64,000 nt of DNA from Desulfobacteraceae bacterium (GCA_004796375.1 QZLA01000348.1:35217-99216); one strand, 5' to 3'; counted from the first letter of the stretch, positions 1 through 8,606 are shown. Notes: generated by a model not told the origin, from the sequence alone. Translations and numbers: made by a program.

Positions 1-353
1 GCCGCTCCAAAGGTGCATCCGGCTGCAACACCCAGAATATCGGGAGATACCAGGGGGTTCCGGAACAGGCCCTGGTATACGGCCCCGGATACGGACAGGC
101 CCATCCCGACAATCACGGCCATGATGCACCGGGGCAGCCGGATCCAGATAAACCCCATCTGTTTGGCCAGAAGATCGTCCGTAATGGGGGTGCCCAACCA
201 GGCGGACCGGAACATCGCAACGGCATCGGTCAGTGAGATGTCAAGCCGGCCCATGGTCAGAGAGACGAGAAAAATGAGCGCCAGGGACATCATGAGCCCG
301 ATGATCAGCCGGGTCGGCAGCAGGTTTTTTGTCGTATAAATGGAAAGAGTCAT
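1..353 (-). CDS. FecCD-type ABC permease, N-terminal part (runs off window)
   Basis: This is the inner-membrane permease subunit of a metal-chelate (siderophore, haem or corrinoid type) ABC importer. Only the first ~117 residues are present and the frame is open to the window edge. After an N-terminal membrane helix (residues ~13-33) comes the FecCD family block with RLPRCIMAVIVG and SGAVYQGLFRNPLVSPDILG, nearly the same block as in the complete permease at 10630. The ATG lies 17 bases after the stop of the binding-protein gene upstream, so the two are probably co-transcribed. The matching ATPase is expected beyond base 1. The substrate cannot be read from sequence. Confidence 0.9.
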   Translation of the reverse strand, partial: MTLSIYTTKNLLPTRLIIGLMMSLALIFLVSLTMGRLDISLTDAVAMFRSAWLGTPITDDLLAKQMGFIWIRLPRCIMAVIVGMGLSVSGAVYQGLFRNPLVSPDILGVAAGCTFGA

Positions 354-370
354 GGCATATTTTCCGGTGT

Positions 371-1435
371 TTAATCCAGGTTGTCATGGAGGGTGCCGCC
401 CATCCCGGACATGGACTTGCCGAACAGGGTTTTGTGGAAGCGGTCCGCCATCCGAAGAATGTCGACATCCAAGAATTTCTCAGGATAGGCCTTTTGGGCC
501 ATCCACAGGACCCCGAGAACGGACAAGGGAGAGGGGAAGTCCCATGGGGACAGGTCTGAGGGACAGCGGAACACCTGTTTGTCCCGGATCGCGCTGACCC
601 GTTTCAACGCGGGACTGCTCAGGCGTTTTATCGTATTCTTATTCAAGTGCTGGGACAGTACGACCAGATCCGGGTTCCAGGCCATGAACTGCTCGGGTGA
701 TATATCCTGGAAGTATCCTTCCAGATCATGGGATACGTTCCGGATGCCGGCCCGTTCAAACATCTTGTCCTGCAGCATATTCCGGGTGGTGGTGGAGAAC
801 AGCCCGATGGAGGAGGCAAAGTATCCGGTTCTGCGCTCGTCCGGCCCAATGGCGCCAATGCGCTGATCCACAAATGACAGGATGTCATCCATGGCATTGA
901 AAGCGGGCCGGGTTCTTTGGGGTTCACCAACCGCACGGGCGATCAGGTTCAGAGCCGATTTAATGGTGCTAAAATCCTCCGGGAGGATAATCAGTGAAGG
1001 GATACCGACCTGTTCCAGCCGCTGACTCAGGGCAATGCCGTCTTTTTGCGCAAATAGAATGACCAGGTCAGGGGCCAGCGCGATGACGGTTTCATAGCTG
1101 AGTCCCATTCGCTTGTTGCCCACAGCAATGGTATCTGCAATTGGCGGATGGACTGCAAGGTGCAGCCTATCCTGTTTGGAGGAGGTGTCCACGCCCACCA
1201 GTTTATCGCCCAGGCCCAGGGACAATACACACAGGGTGGCCGGTTTAAAGGTGGTGACCAGCCTGTGGACCGGTTTGGATATCGTTACGGCCCTGCCGGC
1301 CATATCTTCCAGGGTGATCGCGGATAGAGCACCTGTAGGGCGCGCCAGGGACAACGCGAGAACCCAGATACATATCAGCGCAAAGCGATATGGCCCGTTT
1401 AAGCCGATTCGGCAGTAGGGATCCTGGTCAGCCAT
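371..1435 (-). CDS. Periplasmic metal-chelate binding protein (Peripla_BP_2 family)
   Basis: Predicted substrate-binding protein of a BtuF/FhuD/FepB-type ABC importer, 354 residues. A hydrophobic signal segment at about residues 17-37 is followed by the typical opening ITLEDMAGRAVTISKPVHRL, a LVGVDTSS stretch and the ALAPDLVILFAQ segment of the first lobe. The second lobe contains PEQFMAWNPDLVVL and a C-terminal RMADRFHKTLFG. There is no lipobox, so it is probably soluble in the periplasm. It sits 48 bases after tonB and 17 bases before the permease start. It is only distantly similar to the second binding protein at 12506, so the locus may serve two ligands. Family is clear, ligand unknown. 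Confidence 0.9.
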   Translation of the reverse strand: MADQDPYCRIGLNGPYRFALICIWVLALSLARPTGALSAITLEDMAGRAVTISKPVHRLVTTFKPATLCVLSLGLGDKLVGVDTSSKQDRLHLAVHPPIADTIAVGNKRMGLSYETVIALAPDLVILFAQKDGIALSQRLEQVGIPSLIILPEDFSTIKSALNLIARAVGEPQRTRPAFNAMDDILSFVDQRIGAIGPDERRTGYFASSIGLFSTTTRNMLQDKMFERAGIRNVSHDLEGYFQDISPEQFMAWNPDLVVLSQHLNKNTIKRLSSPALKRVSAIRDKQVFRCPSDLSPWDFPSPLSVLGVLWMAQKAYPEKFLDVDILRMADRFHKTLFGKSMSGMGGTLHDNLD

Positions 1436-1483
1436 AACATCTCTTTCTTTTTATAGGTTTCGGGGTGGGGCAGGTAAAGGCCA

Positions 1484-2206
1484 TCAGGTGATCTCAAAGG
1501 TGACGGTGACATTGAATGTCAGCGGTGTTTTTTTAAACAGGTGGCTTGGGGGGCCGGGGAACGGTGACGCTTCCTTAATCGCCTCTACCGCCGCCCGGTT
1601 CAGATGGCGGTGACGGGATTTTCTGGCAATATTCACGGCCAGAACCTCCCCTTTGCGGTCAATGGTGAATGTGATTTTCACCCGCCCTTCAATATGTCTG
1701 GATTTAGCGATCTGGGGGTACTTCTTGAATTGCTCGATCCTGAGCTGAACCATGTCAAAGTATTCCTTAGGGGTTGAATAGGCATACTCCGGTTCATCTA
1801 CCACCATCTTGGGAACGGGCACGTTCAGCACCGGAATCTGCAGTCCTGCCGTGCTCAGGCCTGCAGGTACCTCAGGGGCTGAAATGGCTTCGGTCAGGTG
1901 TTCAGGGATGTCAGGTGCCAGGGGTTTTATATTGATTTTAGGTGCCCTGAACGGCTTGACGCGAACCTGCCGGACCGGGTGGATTTCAGGCGCCTGCTGT
2001 CTGGGCCGGGGTTTGGGGATGGCCCGGATTCTGGGTTGAACCGTCTCATGCATGGTCAGTTCGATATAGGAGATCGGACCCTTTTCCAGCATGTCGGTCA
2101 GGTGAAGGAACAGGATGAGGTGGGCCCCCAGTGATAGGAGGATCAGCACCTGGAGAAGACGGTTGGATGATGGGGGGGCAATCGGGGGTGGCATGGCAAT
2201 TTCCAT
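1484..2206 (-). CDS. tonB: TonB energy-transducing protein
   Basis: TonB spans the periplasm and passes proton-motive energy from ExbB/ExbD to outer-membrane receptors. An N-terminal membrane anchor lies at residues ~18-35 (LLQVLILLSLGAHLILF). It is followed by a basic, proline-rich linker (IPKPRPRQQAP, VRVKPFRAPK) and a C-terminal TonB domain (EQFKKYPQIAKSRHIEGRVK to the end). The ATG at 2206 is chosen because AAGGGG lies nine bases upstream; a TTG two codons earlier would overlap exbD by four bases. Order exbB-exbD-tonB is the classical operon. The likely client is the receptor at 8607. Confidence 0.92.
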   Translation of the reverse strand: MEIAMPPPIAPPSSNRLLQVLILLSLGAHLILFLHLTDMLEKGPISYIELTMHETVQPRIRAIPKPRPRQQAPEIHPVRQVRVKPFRAPKINIKPLAPDIPEHLTEAISAPEVPAGLSTAGLQIPVLNVPVPKMVVDEPEYAYSTPKEYFDMVQLRIEQFKKYPQIAKSRHIEGRVKITFTIDRKGEVLAVNIARKSRHRHLNRAAVEAIKEASPFPGPPSHLFKKTPLTFNVTVTFEIT

Positions 2207-2208
2207 GA

Positions 2209-2616
2209 TCAAAGCCCCTTTTCAGTGGCCAGGCAAAGGCGCCCCGCACCCGCGGCTTTGGCAATATCCATCACCTTGACCGCCTTGTTCAAGACGATGG
2301 TTTTATCCGCCTTGACCACCACCAGCCTGTCCTGCTGCCCTGCGATCATGGTTTTAAGCGCTGAATACAACTGATCCACAGGGATTTTTTGGTTCTGCAG
2401 GAACACCGCTCCATGCCGGTTCAGGGAAACGGTAATTTCCTGCCGGGTCTGGGGGGCCGCAGCCCTGGCATTTGGGAGTTTGATCTTGATTCCCTCCTCG
2501 ACCAAAAAGTTGGTGGTGAGCAAAAAGTAGATCAAAAGCAGGAATACAATGTCGATCAGGGAGGTCAGCGGCGCCTGAATCGGGTAGGGAGAGCGCTTGT
2601 TTTTGTAGATGGTCAT
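2209..2616 (-). CDS. exbD: ExbD/TolR-family proton-channel subunit
   Basis: ExbD is the single-pass partner of ExbB in the TonB motor. The 135-residue protein has a short cytoplasmic N terminus and one membrane helix (~16-37, LTSLIDIVFLLLIYFLLTTN) carrying the essential membrane aspartate, Asp22. A periplasmic domain follows (VVVKADKTIVLNKAVKVMDIAK). Start ATG with AAGGT about nine bases upstream; the stop of exbB is seven bases before. ExbD rather than TolR is preferred because of the adjacent tonB and import genes. Confidence 0.93.
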   Translation of the reverse strand: MTIYKNKRSPYPIQAPLTSLIDIVFLLLIYFLLTTNFLVEEGIKIKLPNARAAAPQTRQEITVSLNRHGAVFLQNQKIPVDQLYSALKTMIAGQQDRLVVVKADKTIVLNKAVKVMDIAKAAGAGRLCLATEKGL

Positions 2617-2622
2617 TTTGCT

Positions 2623-3228
2623 TTACCTTCCGGCGGCCGCCTTGAGGAAGGTGACCGCCCCATCCTGGAGCCGGGCCTCATATTTGTCCACCCGGGAAAG
2701 CAGGTAGGAGTGCGCAACCATGGTGGGCAGCGCCACGGCAAGACCCAGGGCGGTGGTGAGCATGGCCTCCCAGATACCTCCTGCCAGGACCGCAGCGTTG
2801 ACCTTGCCGCCCATCTCCTGGATCACCATGAATGCCTTGATCATCCCGATAATGGTCCCCAAGAGTCCTAAAAGCGGTGCTATATTACCGATGGTGGCCA
2901 AGGTCTGCAGATAGTTGGACAGGCTCCTGACCTCCGTATCCGTGGCATTGGCAATGACCGTATCCAGAACCTCTTGGTCGAGGTCCTTGGCGCTGATGGC
3001 CTGGACCAACACCCGGCCCATGGGCGAATTGCTTTGTTGTGAAATCTCAAGGGCTTTTTGCTTTTCATCCCTTGAAATCAGATCAGCCACCCGTTCAGCC
3101 AGGCCTTTGCCCCGGCTTCTCATCATGGCATACCGGATCATGCGCTCCAGAAATATCGCCAGCACAATGACCGAGCAGAATAAAATGGGAATAACCAGTA
3201 CACCGCCTTTGCCTAAAAATGCCAACAT
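2623..3228 (-). CDS. exbB: ExbB/TolQ/MotA-family proton-channel subunit
   Basis: The polytopic subunit of the TonB motor, 201 residues. Three hydrophobic segments are visible: ~10-30 (VLVIPILFCSVIVLAIFLE), ~108-132 (IAPLLGLLGTIIGMIKAF) and ~150-170 (AMLTTALGLAVALPTMVAHS), the last two being the conserved MotA/TolQ/ExbB core. Strong ribosome-binding site GGGAGG seven bases before the ATG. It follows the calcium-repeat protein gene by 49 bases and precedes exbD by six, so the whole group looks like one transcript. Confidence 0.93.
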   Translation of the reverse strand: MLAFLGKGGVLVIPILFCSVIVLAIFLERMIRYAMMRSRGKGLAERVADLISRDEKQKALEISQQSNSPMGRVLVQAISAKDLDQEVLDTVIANATDTEVRSLSNYLQTLATIGNIAPLLGLLGTIIGMIKAFMVIQEMGGKVNAAVLAGGIWEAMLTTALGLAVALPTMVAHSYLLSRVDKYEARLQDGAVTFLKAAAGR

Positions 3229-3277
3229 ATCGTCCTCCCTGTCTGTACAATCCTATGGGTTTAATGGGTAACACGGG

Positions 3278-4990
3278 TTAAATGTGATCGGTGATATCGG
3301 GGATACCATCAAAGTCCAGGTCCTTTTTCCTTAGAACCATAGATTCTGTTTTATCATAGGTTTCCCAAAGATCCGGTTTCTGATCCAGATTGGTGTCCTC
3401 TTCTATGGTTGTAAGAATTCCGTCGTGATAATAGTACCAGGTATCCACCTGATGGTCCTGGTTCCGATCATGTTCTGCCCGAAGCGGCCGTTCCTTGTGA
3501 TCAAACAGCCAGGTGATGTTTAAAAAATCAGATCCGCCCTCCTTTTCCATGCTTTTTTCAAGGCGGCCGTCCCGGGTATAAAATTCTTTGATATCAATGT
3601 TTCGATCGGAATCCTCATCCAACTCTTTGCATATCAGGGCATCTTTTTTATAGAAACACCGCAGGTCACACACCTGGTCCCGGTCAAAATCCTGTTCAAT
3701 GATCATGGACCACTCCTTATGATCCAGGATTTGGGTGGTCTCAAAAAAGCCGTCAAAATCCTGGTCCTGAATCACCCGGATCCGTTTGCCATTTTTATAA
3801 AAGGCTTTACAGTCCATCTGCTTGTCCTGGTTTTGATCCTTTTCAATCCGCGTGAGACGGTTATGATCATAGAACTGACAGATATCCGGCACACCGTTGA
3901 AGTCGGTGTCGATCTCGCTGTGGGTTTTCTCCTCCCTGGCATTGAAAAAGATGGTGATATCCTGTTTGTTATCGCTGTTTTTATCAATGGTTTGATGGTG
4001 GAGCTTTCCGTTTTGGTATACGGACAGGGTTTCAAAAAATCCGTCATGGTCTGAATCAAATTCCGATTTAACCGGTATATTGTTTTTAAAGTGACGTCTT
4101 TGATCCACCTGCCCGTCAAATGCAGAATCCTCTTCGATCAGGGACAGCATGCCCTTGGGGTCAAACGTCAGAAACTGGTCAACCCGCCCGTCAAAATTGG
4201 TATCCTTGTGTTGCGTGGCCGGCGTATTCTTGAAAAAAGCGGTCTGGTCATCCACCTGTCCATCACAGTTTGTGTCCCGTTCCAACCGTTGGATGTCACC
4301 GTAGCGGTAATGACTGAACACAGTGAATGGCTGGGCATCGCAGGGGGTATGCCGGATGGTTTCGGGGTATCCGTTTGCATCATAGTCTATGATTTTTTCT
4401 ATGATGCCGTCTTCATTGTCGTCGGTTTTCTGTAGTGTCGGCAGGTTGTTGGAAAAGGACTGCCAAACATTGACCGTCCCGTTGGCATTGGTATCACGGG
4501 TCAGGGACCTTAAATACCCCTGATCGTAATGGTAGATCATGTCAAATTGACCGTCCCGGGTGGTATCCTTTTTCAGGCACTTGAGGCGCTGCTCATCGTC
4601 AAAAAGGGCTTCCTGGATGATGCGGCCTTCAATGTCCAGTTTGGTCTGCCGGGTACGTTTCTCATTGTCAAGATAGTCGATGCGGTCCACCCGGGCATCC
4701 CCGTCAGCATCTGTTTCGATACGGGCCAGTTGCCCATCGGTGTAGAACCGCCAGGTGTCAAAGGTGCCGTCAAAATCGGTATCGATGTCAACTCTTCTGA
4801 TCTGACGGTTGGGGTCATAAATAAAAATCTGGTCGATGAGGGTGTCTTGGTTCATGTCTTTTTCGATGCGGTGATCCGCAGCCCTTGCAGGGACTGGCAG
4901 GCAGAAGGCAAGAATCATCAACCCAACGAAAAACCGGCCGGCGGCACTGATCAAAACGGGGGGCGCTGGAAAAAATGGATGGATAGACAT
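3278..4990 (-). CDS. Secreted protein built of tandem Asp-rich calcium-loop repeats
   Basis: A ~570-residue exported protein with an N-terminal hydrophobic signal segment (FFVGLMILAFCLPVPARA, cleavage expected after ARA). The rest is some two dozen repeats of about 22 residues, each with a loop of the form D-x-[DN]-x-D-G-x-x-D followed by an F/Y-containing strand (examples DTDFDGTFDTWRFY, DSDHDGFFETLSVY, DTNLDQKPDLWETY). The loops resemble dockerin/EF-hand or thrombospondin type-3 calcium sites; the strands suggest a beta solenoid or propeller. The ATG at 4990 has AGGTGA ten bases upstream; an upstream TTG lacks a good site. It heads the exbB-exbD-tonB operon, an unusual place for such a protein. 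Function not known to me. Confidence 0.85.
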   Translation of the reverse strand: MSIHPFFPAPPVLISAAGRFFVGLMILAFCLPVPARAADHRIEKDMNQDTLIDQIFIYDPNRQIRRVDIDTDFDGTFDTWRFYTDGQLARIETDADGDARVDRIDYLDNEKRTRQTKLDIEGRIIQEALFDDEQRLKCLKKDTTRDGQFDMIYHYDQGYLRSLTRDTNANGTVNVWQSFSNNLPTLQKTDDNEDGIIEKIIDYDANGYPETIRHTPCDAQPFTVFSHYRYGDIQRLERDTNCDGQVDDQTAFFKNTPATQHKDTNFDGRVDQFLTFDPKGMLSLIEEDSAFDGQVDQRRHFKNNIPVKSEFDSDHDGFFETLSVYQNGKLHHQTIDKNSDNKQDITIFFNAREEKTHSEIDTDFNGVPDICQFYDHNRLTRIEKDQNQDKQMDCKAFYKNGKRIRVIQDQDFDGFFETTQILDHKEWSMIIEQDFDRDQVCDLRCFYKKDALICKELDEDSDRNIDIKEFYTRDGRLEKSMEKEGGSDFLNITWLFDHKERPLRAEHDRNQDHQVDTWYYYHDGILTTIEEDTNLDQKPDLWETYDKTESMVLRKKDLDFDGIPDITDHI

Positions 4991-5043
4991 GGCAGACAAT
5001 CACCTGTTGATATGGGTTCACCAAAACGAATTTCTAAATCCAA

Positions 5044-5072
5044 TGTGTATGATTTTTAGTTGCTATTGTCAA
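5044..5072 (-). promoter_or_regulatory. Candidate promoter for the calcium-repeat/exbBD/tonB operon
   Basis: On the minus strand a perfect TTGACA (plus-strand 5067-5072) is followed after 17 bases by TACACA (5044-5049), about 54 bases before the ATG at 4990. The -10 match is weak (3 of 6). Just upstream (5073-5125) are A/T-rich direct repeats (AACCAATAAT twice, and AGTGAT twice) that could bind a regulator. I see no clear Fur-type palindrome. The rest of the 4991-5283 gap holds no other gene I can support. Confidence 0.35.
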
Positions 5073-5283
5073 GCAAAGTGATCAATAGTGATTTTTTATA
5101 ACCAATAATAACCAATAATGACTTGATTGTTTGATTGGCAAATCCTCCAACACATTGTTTTGAATGGTCGGGATGAAAACAGTCGGAAAAAACTTTAAAA
5201 AAGATGAACCTTTTGACCGGTTGGCGTGACCTACTGGATAAGCGCACAGAATAAATCAACCATTTATCAAAAGGAGAAACGTT

Positions 5284-5619
5284 ATGAGGTTCACAAAAAA
5301 AACATTTGCATTTATGGCTGCCGTCAGTGTCATTTCTGTTATCACCGTTACATTTGCCGGGCAGGCTCTTGCGGCTCAAAAGTTTTCCCGAAATATGCAG
5401 ACCGTCGTGCAGCCCACGGGTTCACAGGTGTCTGCCACACCCATACCCCTTCCGGGTCCCACCACACCGGCTGCACCGCATCAGATCCGGTCGCACCGGT
5501 TGCATCAGGTATCTACCATGCCCGTTCCCCTTCCAGGACCGAAACAGAATGCAGGTGCCGGATTTTCTGGAAACCGCCCCTTTGAAAAGGTGGGCGCCAC
5601 GCCGATCAGTATTCCCTAA
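5284..5619 (+). CDS. Small exported Pro-rich repeat protein
   Basis: A 111-residue protein with a clear Sec signal peptide (MRFTKKTFAFMAAVSVISV through GQALAA, cleavage after ALAA). The mature part is low complexity and contains three related motifs: SATPIPLPGP, STMPVPLPGP and GATPISIP. AAAGGAG lies eight bases before the ATG. No enzyme motif and no recognised family. It stands alone between a minus-strand operon and a convergent cytochrome gene, with a terminator hairpin right after it. The signal peptide and ribosome-binding site make it a convincing real gene, of unknown role. Confidence 0.75.
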   Translation: MRFTKKTFAFMAAVSVISVITVTFAGQALAAQKFSRNMQTVVQPTGSQVSATPIPLPGPTTPAAPHQIRSHRLHQVSTMPVPLPGPKQNAGAGFSGNRPFEKVGATPISIP

Positions 5620-5663
5620 CCGGGGAGATGGATCTATTGAAAATGAACCCAGCGATTGCGGCT

Positions 5664-5696
5664 CCCTGGAGTGATTACCTCCAGGGGGCTTTTCTT
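5664..5696 (+). terminator. Rho-independent terminator after the small exported protein
   Basis: An 8-bp perfect stem CCCTGGAG/CTCCAGGG with a 7-base loop is followed by GGCTTTTCTT. It overlaps the last codons of the convergent cytochrome gene, whose stop is at 5675-5677, so it serves the plus-strand gene. Confidence 0.7.
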
Positions 5697-7621
5697 GTGA
5701 AAAACATGGCAACAAGGGCCAGGGTCATCAAGGCAATGCCGGGATTAATACCGGATAGATAGACAAGAACCACGGGATGCACGACCCCTAGAACCTTTCC
5801 CAACTGCTTGTTAACCCACTGGAACGACCGGGAAAACCCCATAAAGTCCGCCATCGTCATGAAGCGGGGCCGGCCCTGGTCGCCAAAATAATCCGTCACC
5901 ACCAAACCGTTGAACATGTGGGCATCAGTTGAGTGACAGTCGGAGCATCCGCTGGCGCCTAAGGCCTTTTCTTTGGGGGCAACATTGTGGCTGATACTGA
6001 AATAGGGCAGTCGGGTCACCCAGGAGGTATCGACCCGATGCTTGAGTGAACCATTATCATCCAGTGTAAACAGGGTGCCGGCGTTGTGATAACAGGGTGC
6101 GGGCTGATCAAAACGGGGATTGCGGCTCAGTTGCGCCTTCAAGGTGTTGAGCATGAGGTGGATATCTGGGCCTTGGTGAAAATCCCATTCATGGTCCCGC
6201 AGGCTCAGTCGGTCGCGGCACCGGGTAAAGGCCTCTTTGACTTCAGACAGGAACAGAGGAACATATCGACCACGGGTGTCCTGATTGGTGAAAAGGCAGG
6301 CATACATGGGGTTGACCGGTGTGATTCTCTGTTTCCCGTCTGCATCCTTTTTCCGTCTGACATAGGCCGGCTTCCAGGGTTGGTAACTGCCGAACCGTTT
6401 GGCATTGATCTGGCCGTGTTTGCCAAAACTCCCCGTATTCAGGTACATGGCACCGATGGCACTCCGGTTCAGCTCAGGGATATGGCAGGCTTCACAGGAG
6501 AGTTTGTCCAGGTGGTCCCGCCGGATGACCCGGTGCTGCATGCGGGCGGCGCCCTTGTAACCGGTTTCATGACAGTCCCTGCAGGACCGCATGGAGTGGT
6601 CCAGGTCATCCCTGACCCGGTTGGCCATGGCGTTGCCTTTAGTAAAATTGTGGTCGATATTGCCCTCGTGGCAGTCAATGCAGGTGAGTCCGGCCAGGTG
6701 ATGTACATCCGGATTGAGCGGATCACCCCAGGAGGTCCCCCGTTTGCTCATATCTATGGTGGCGTGGCATATCAGGCAGTTGTCCGCGGTCGGTTTGGGC
6801 ACCATATCCGGGAGGATAAACGTACCGTCCTGGTTAAAGCATCTCAGGTTGTAGGTGACCCTGGGGGTGTCTCCGTTGATGACACGACCGCTGACCTGGC
6901 CGATACCGGCGGCGGCTGTACCGGCCCATTTGAAATTCAGGGCCTTGATCTGTTTGATCCGGGTCTGGAGCTGGTAGCGGCGGGAGTGGCAGATCAGGCA
7001 GTCCGCCTCGATCACACCGGTCTTGTCCCACTGGCTTTGGTAATAATCGCCGTCCAGGGTCAGGGCCAGCCCGGGATTTTTTGCCAGGTGCCGGTCATAC
7101 CTCAACCCGTTCCGGTCAAATTCCAGCATGCCTCCGCCGGGGTGGCAGGCTGCGCAGCCTGGCTTCTGGAATCCTTTAAATGCCTTGGGCACTCTTGCAA
7201 CAAAATCAAAGGCGGTCAGGTCAATGGCCTCGGGGCAGTGGTTCTGCTTTTTTGCCAGCTGGAAAAAGCCCACCGGTGTGAGATTCCCGGTTAAACCATG
7301 TGACAACAGCCAGGGGGTGTCCGTATCTTTAAACCGGTCATCGCCAGCCCCGGACCATCCCATATCAAAGTGGTATCCCCGGGTGATCCGATCATAATCA
7401 TGACAGGTGCCACAGGTCTGGCGGGTTGAAAACGGCTGGTGCGCATTTTCTCCGGTTATGGGATTGATGATCATTCCCTGATCAGTCCTGAGAAAGAAGG
7501 GCGGGCAGAGGTCAGCCCGGCAGTCGCAGGTGAGAAGAACTCCCATGAACAGGCAAAAAAACCAGAAAAGCTGGCAGGCCTTTGAGGGCTGGCAGTCGGG
7601 TTTAAAGCATGGCATCATCAT
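5675..7621 (-). CDS. Octaheme c-type cytochrome with C-terminal membrane anchor
   Basis: A ~648-residue exported cytochrome with eight CxxCH haem-binding motifs, in order CGTCH, CAACH, CLICH, CLICH, CIDCH, CRDCH, CEACH and CSDCH. The first is about 70 residues from the N terminus and the last about 100 from the C terminus. An N-terminal hydrophobic segment (LFWFFCLFMGVLL) acts as signal. A C-terminal hydrophobic stretch (VVLVYLSGINPGIALMTLAL) ends in basic residues, consistent with an inner-membrane tail anchor. Three consecutive ATGs (7621, 7618, 7615) are possible starts, none with a good ribosome-binding site, so translation may be coupled to the deaminase gene ending 21 bases upstream. 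Probably a periplasmic electron carrier or reductase; the spacing does not let me assign an NrfA, Otr or Hao type. Confidence 0.9.
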   Translation of the reverse strand: MMMPCFKPDCQPSKACQLFWFFCLFMGVLLTCDCRADLCPPFFLRTDQGMIINPITGENAHQPFSTRQTCGTCHDYDRITRGYHFDMGWSGAGDDRFKDTDTPWLLSHGLTGNLTPVGFFQLAKKQNHCPEAIDLTAFDFVARVPKAFKGFQKPGCAACHPGGGMLEFDRNGLRYDRHLAKNPGLALTLDGDYYQSQWDKTGVIEADCLICHSRRYQLQTRIKQIKALNFKWAGTAAAGIGQVSGRVINGDTPRVTYNLRCFNQDGTFILPDMVPKPTADNCLICHATIDMSKRGTSWGDPLNPDVHHLAGLTCIDCHEGNIDHNFTKGNAMANRVRDDLDHSMRSCRDCHETGYKGAARMQHRVIRRDHLDKLSCEACHIPELNRSAIGAMYLNTGSFGKHGQINAKRFGSYQPWKPAYVRRKKDADGKQRITPVNPMYACLFTNQDTRGRYVPLFLSEVKEAFTRCRDRLSLRDHEWDFHQGPDIHLMLNTLKAQLSRNPRFDQPAPCYHNAGTLFTLDDNGSLKHRVDTSWVTRLPYFSISHNVAPKEKALGASGCSDCHSTDAHMFNGLVVTDYFGDQGRPRFMTMADFMGFSRSFQWVNKQLGKVLGVVHPVVLVYLSGINPGIALMTLALVAMFFTRKAPWR

Positions 7622-7642
7622 AAACAAAGGTGGTGTCCCGAA

Positions 7643-8338
7643 TCAGGGCTTGATTTTATTTTTTTGGTTTTTCCGGTTCCGGGCAAAACTTCGGTTGGAA
7701 TAGTTAAACAGGTCCATGGCCAGCTGTTCGATGTCAGGCGAGCATTTGGCTTTCCTGTATTCCCGGTCTGCGGCAAACGCCTGCCAGAACGGGGGCAGTT
7801 GATCCATGCGGGATACCATTCCGCCGTCAGGGTCTTCGGCAACATAAATCATGGTTTTGATTCCCGAGTTGATGATCCGTGTCAGGCACATGGGGCATGG
7901 CTCCATGGAGCTGACAAGGACGAGGTCCCTGCACTCTCTTGGATTGGTGGTTTTGTCACGGGTTTTTTGGGCCCGGTCTTCATACCGGTTCAATAGATCC
8001 ATCTCCCCGTGAAGGTCACTCCGGAAGTGGGGGGCGTGCTGCCGGTTTCGGCCGGTTTCGATCACCTGGCCGGTCCTGGAGTTCACCAGGCAGGCACCGA
8101 TACCCCCGGATCCGGCCTTGAGCGAGGTCAGTGCCTGGTTAATCACGATCAGGCCGTAGACATCATCCGGGAAATCCGGATGGGCACTGGCTGATTGGAT
8201 TCGCTGCTCCAGGACAGCCAGTTTTGAAAGATCCGCATGGGTGGCTGCGTCCCCAACCAGGAAAAAAAAGACGACCACCATGCAAAGGAACCGGGTCAAA
8301 GGGTTTGCAGCAGCGGTCCTGAGATTAATCGTTTTCAT
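7643..8338 (-). CDS. Exported cytidine/guanine-deaminase-fold protein
   Basis: A ~231-residue zinc deaminase of the CDA/tRNA-adenosine/guanine deaminase superfamily. The zinc signature is complete: HGE (His112, Glu114, counting from a TTG two codons upstream of the ATG at 8338) and EPCPMC (Cys150, Cys153). Unusually, the N terminus is a typical signal peptide (FLCMVVVFFFLVGDAATHA), so the enzyme should act in the periplasm. Relatives that edit tRNA or salvage bases are cytoplasmic. The next gene downstream is the octaheme cytochrome, 21 bases away, implying co-transcription. No clear ribosome-binding site. Substrate unknown; a small amine or pterin/guanine-like molecule is only a guess. Confidence 0.82.
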   Translation of the reverse strand: MKTINLRTAAANPLTRFLCMVVVFFFLVGDAATHADLSKLAVLEQRIQSASAHPDFPDDVYGLIVINQALTSLKAGSGGIGACLVNSRTGQVIETGRNRQHAPHFRSDLHGEMDLLNRYEDRAQKTRDKTTNPRECRDLVLVSSMEPCPMCLTRIINSGIKTMIYVAEDPDGGMVSRMDQLPPFWQAFAADREYRKAKCSPDIEQLAMDLFNYSNRSFARNRKNQKNKIKP

Positions 8339-8513
8339 GATCAATGACGGTGCGGTTGCACACGGGCTCTCCTTTGGAAAGTGAGTTGTTACGACCTGCG
8401 ACTTGATGAAGAGGATTATTAGGAATATTGGTTTGTTTTGTCAAGTATATAAAACCAAGTTCGTCAATAGAACGAATAATTACTGAATATAACCATAAAA
8501 CATGCAAACTGGA

Positions 8514-8542
8514 TTGACATATCCTGTCCCATCCTTTACAAA
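8514..8542 (+). promoter_or_regulatory. Candidate sigma-70 promoter for the TonB-dependent receptor operon
   Basis: TTGACA at 8514-8519, 17-base spacer, TACAAA at 8537-8542 (4 of 6), 65 bases before the receptor ATG. The surrounding 8339-8606 gap is A/T-rich and is shared with the divergent deaminase gene. I find no cobalamin riboswitch-like box and no clear Fur box in it. Confidence 0.5.
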
Positions 8543-8606
8543 TAAAAACTTATGGTCAAAAAGCGTGTAGCAAATAGATTGACAAGGTTTCTAAAGGAAA
8601 ACGAGT

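Noticed and set aside
5222..5250. Possible sigma-54 promoter before the small exported protein gene (TTGGCGTGACC)
   Set aside because: The GC element is not found at the required 12-base distance from GG.
5056..5379. Minus-strand 107-codon frame upstream of the calcium-repeat gene
   Set aside because: It overlaps the signal peptide of the better supported small exported protein, has no family features, and covers the likely promoter region.
6086..7294. Plus-strand 402-codon frame inside the cytochrome gene
   Set aside because: It is antisense to eight CxxCH motifs that fix the minus-strand frame; its own product has no recognisable motif.
8345..8606. Cobalamin riboswitch or Fur box upstream of the TonB-dependent receptor
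   Set aside because: Looked for because of the BtuB-like gene set; no B12-box-like segment and no convincing Fur palindrome was found.
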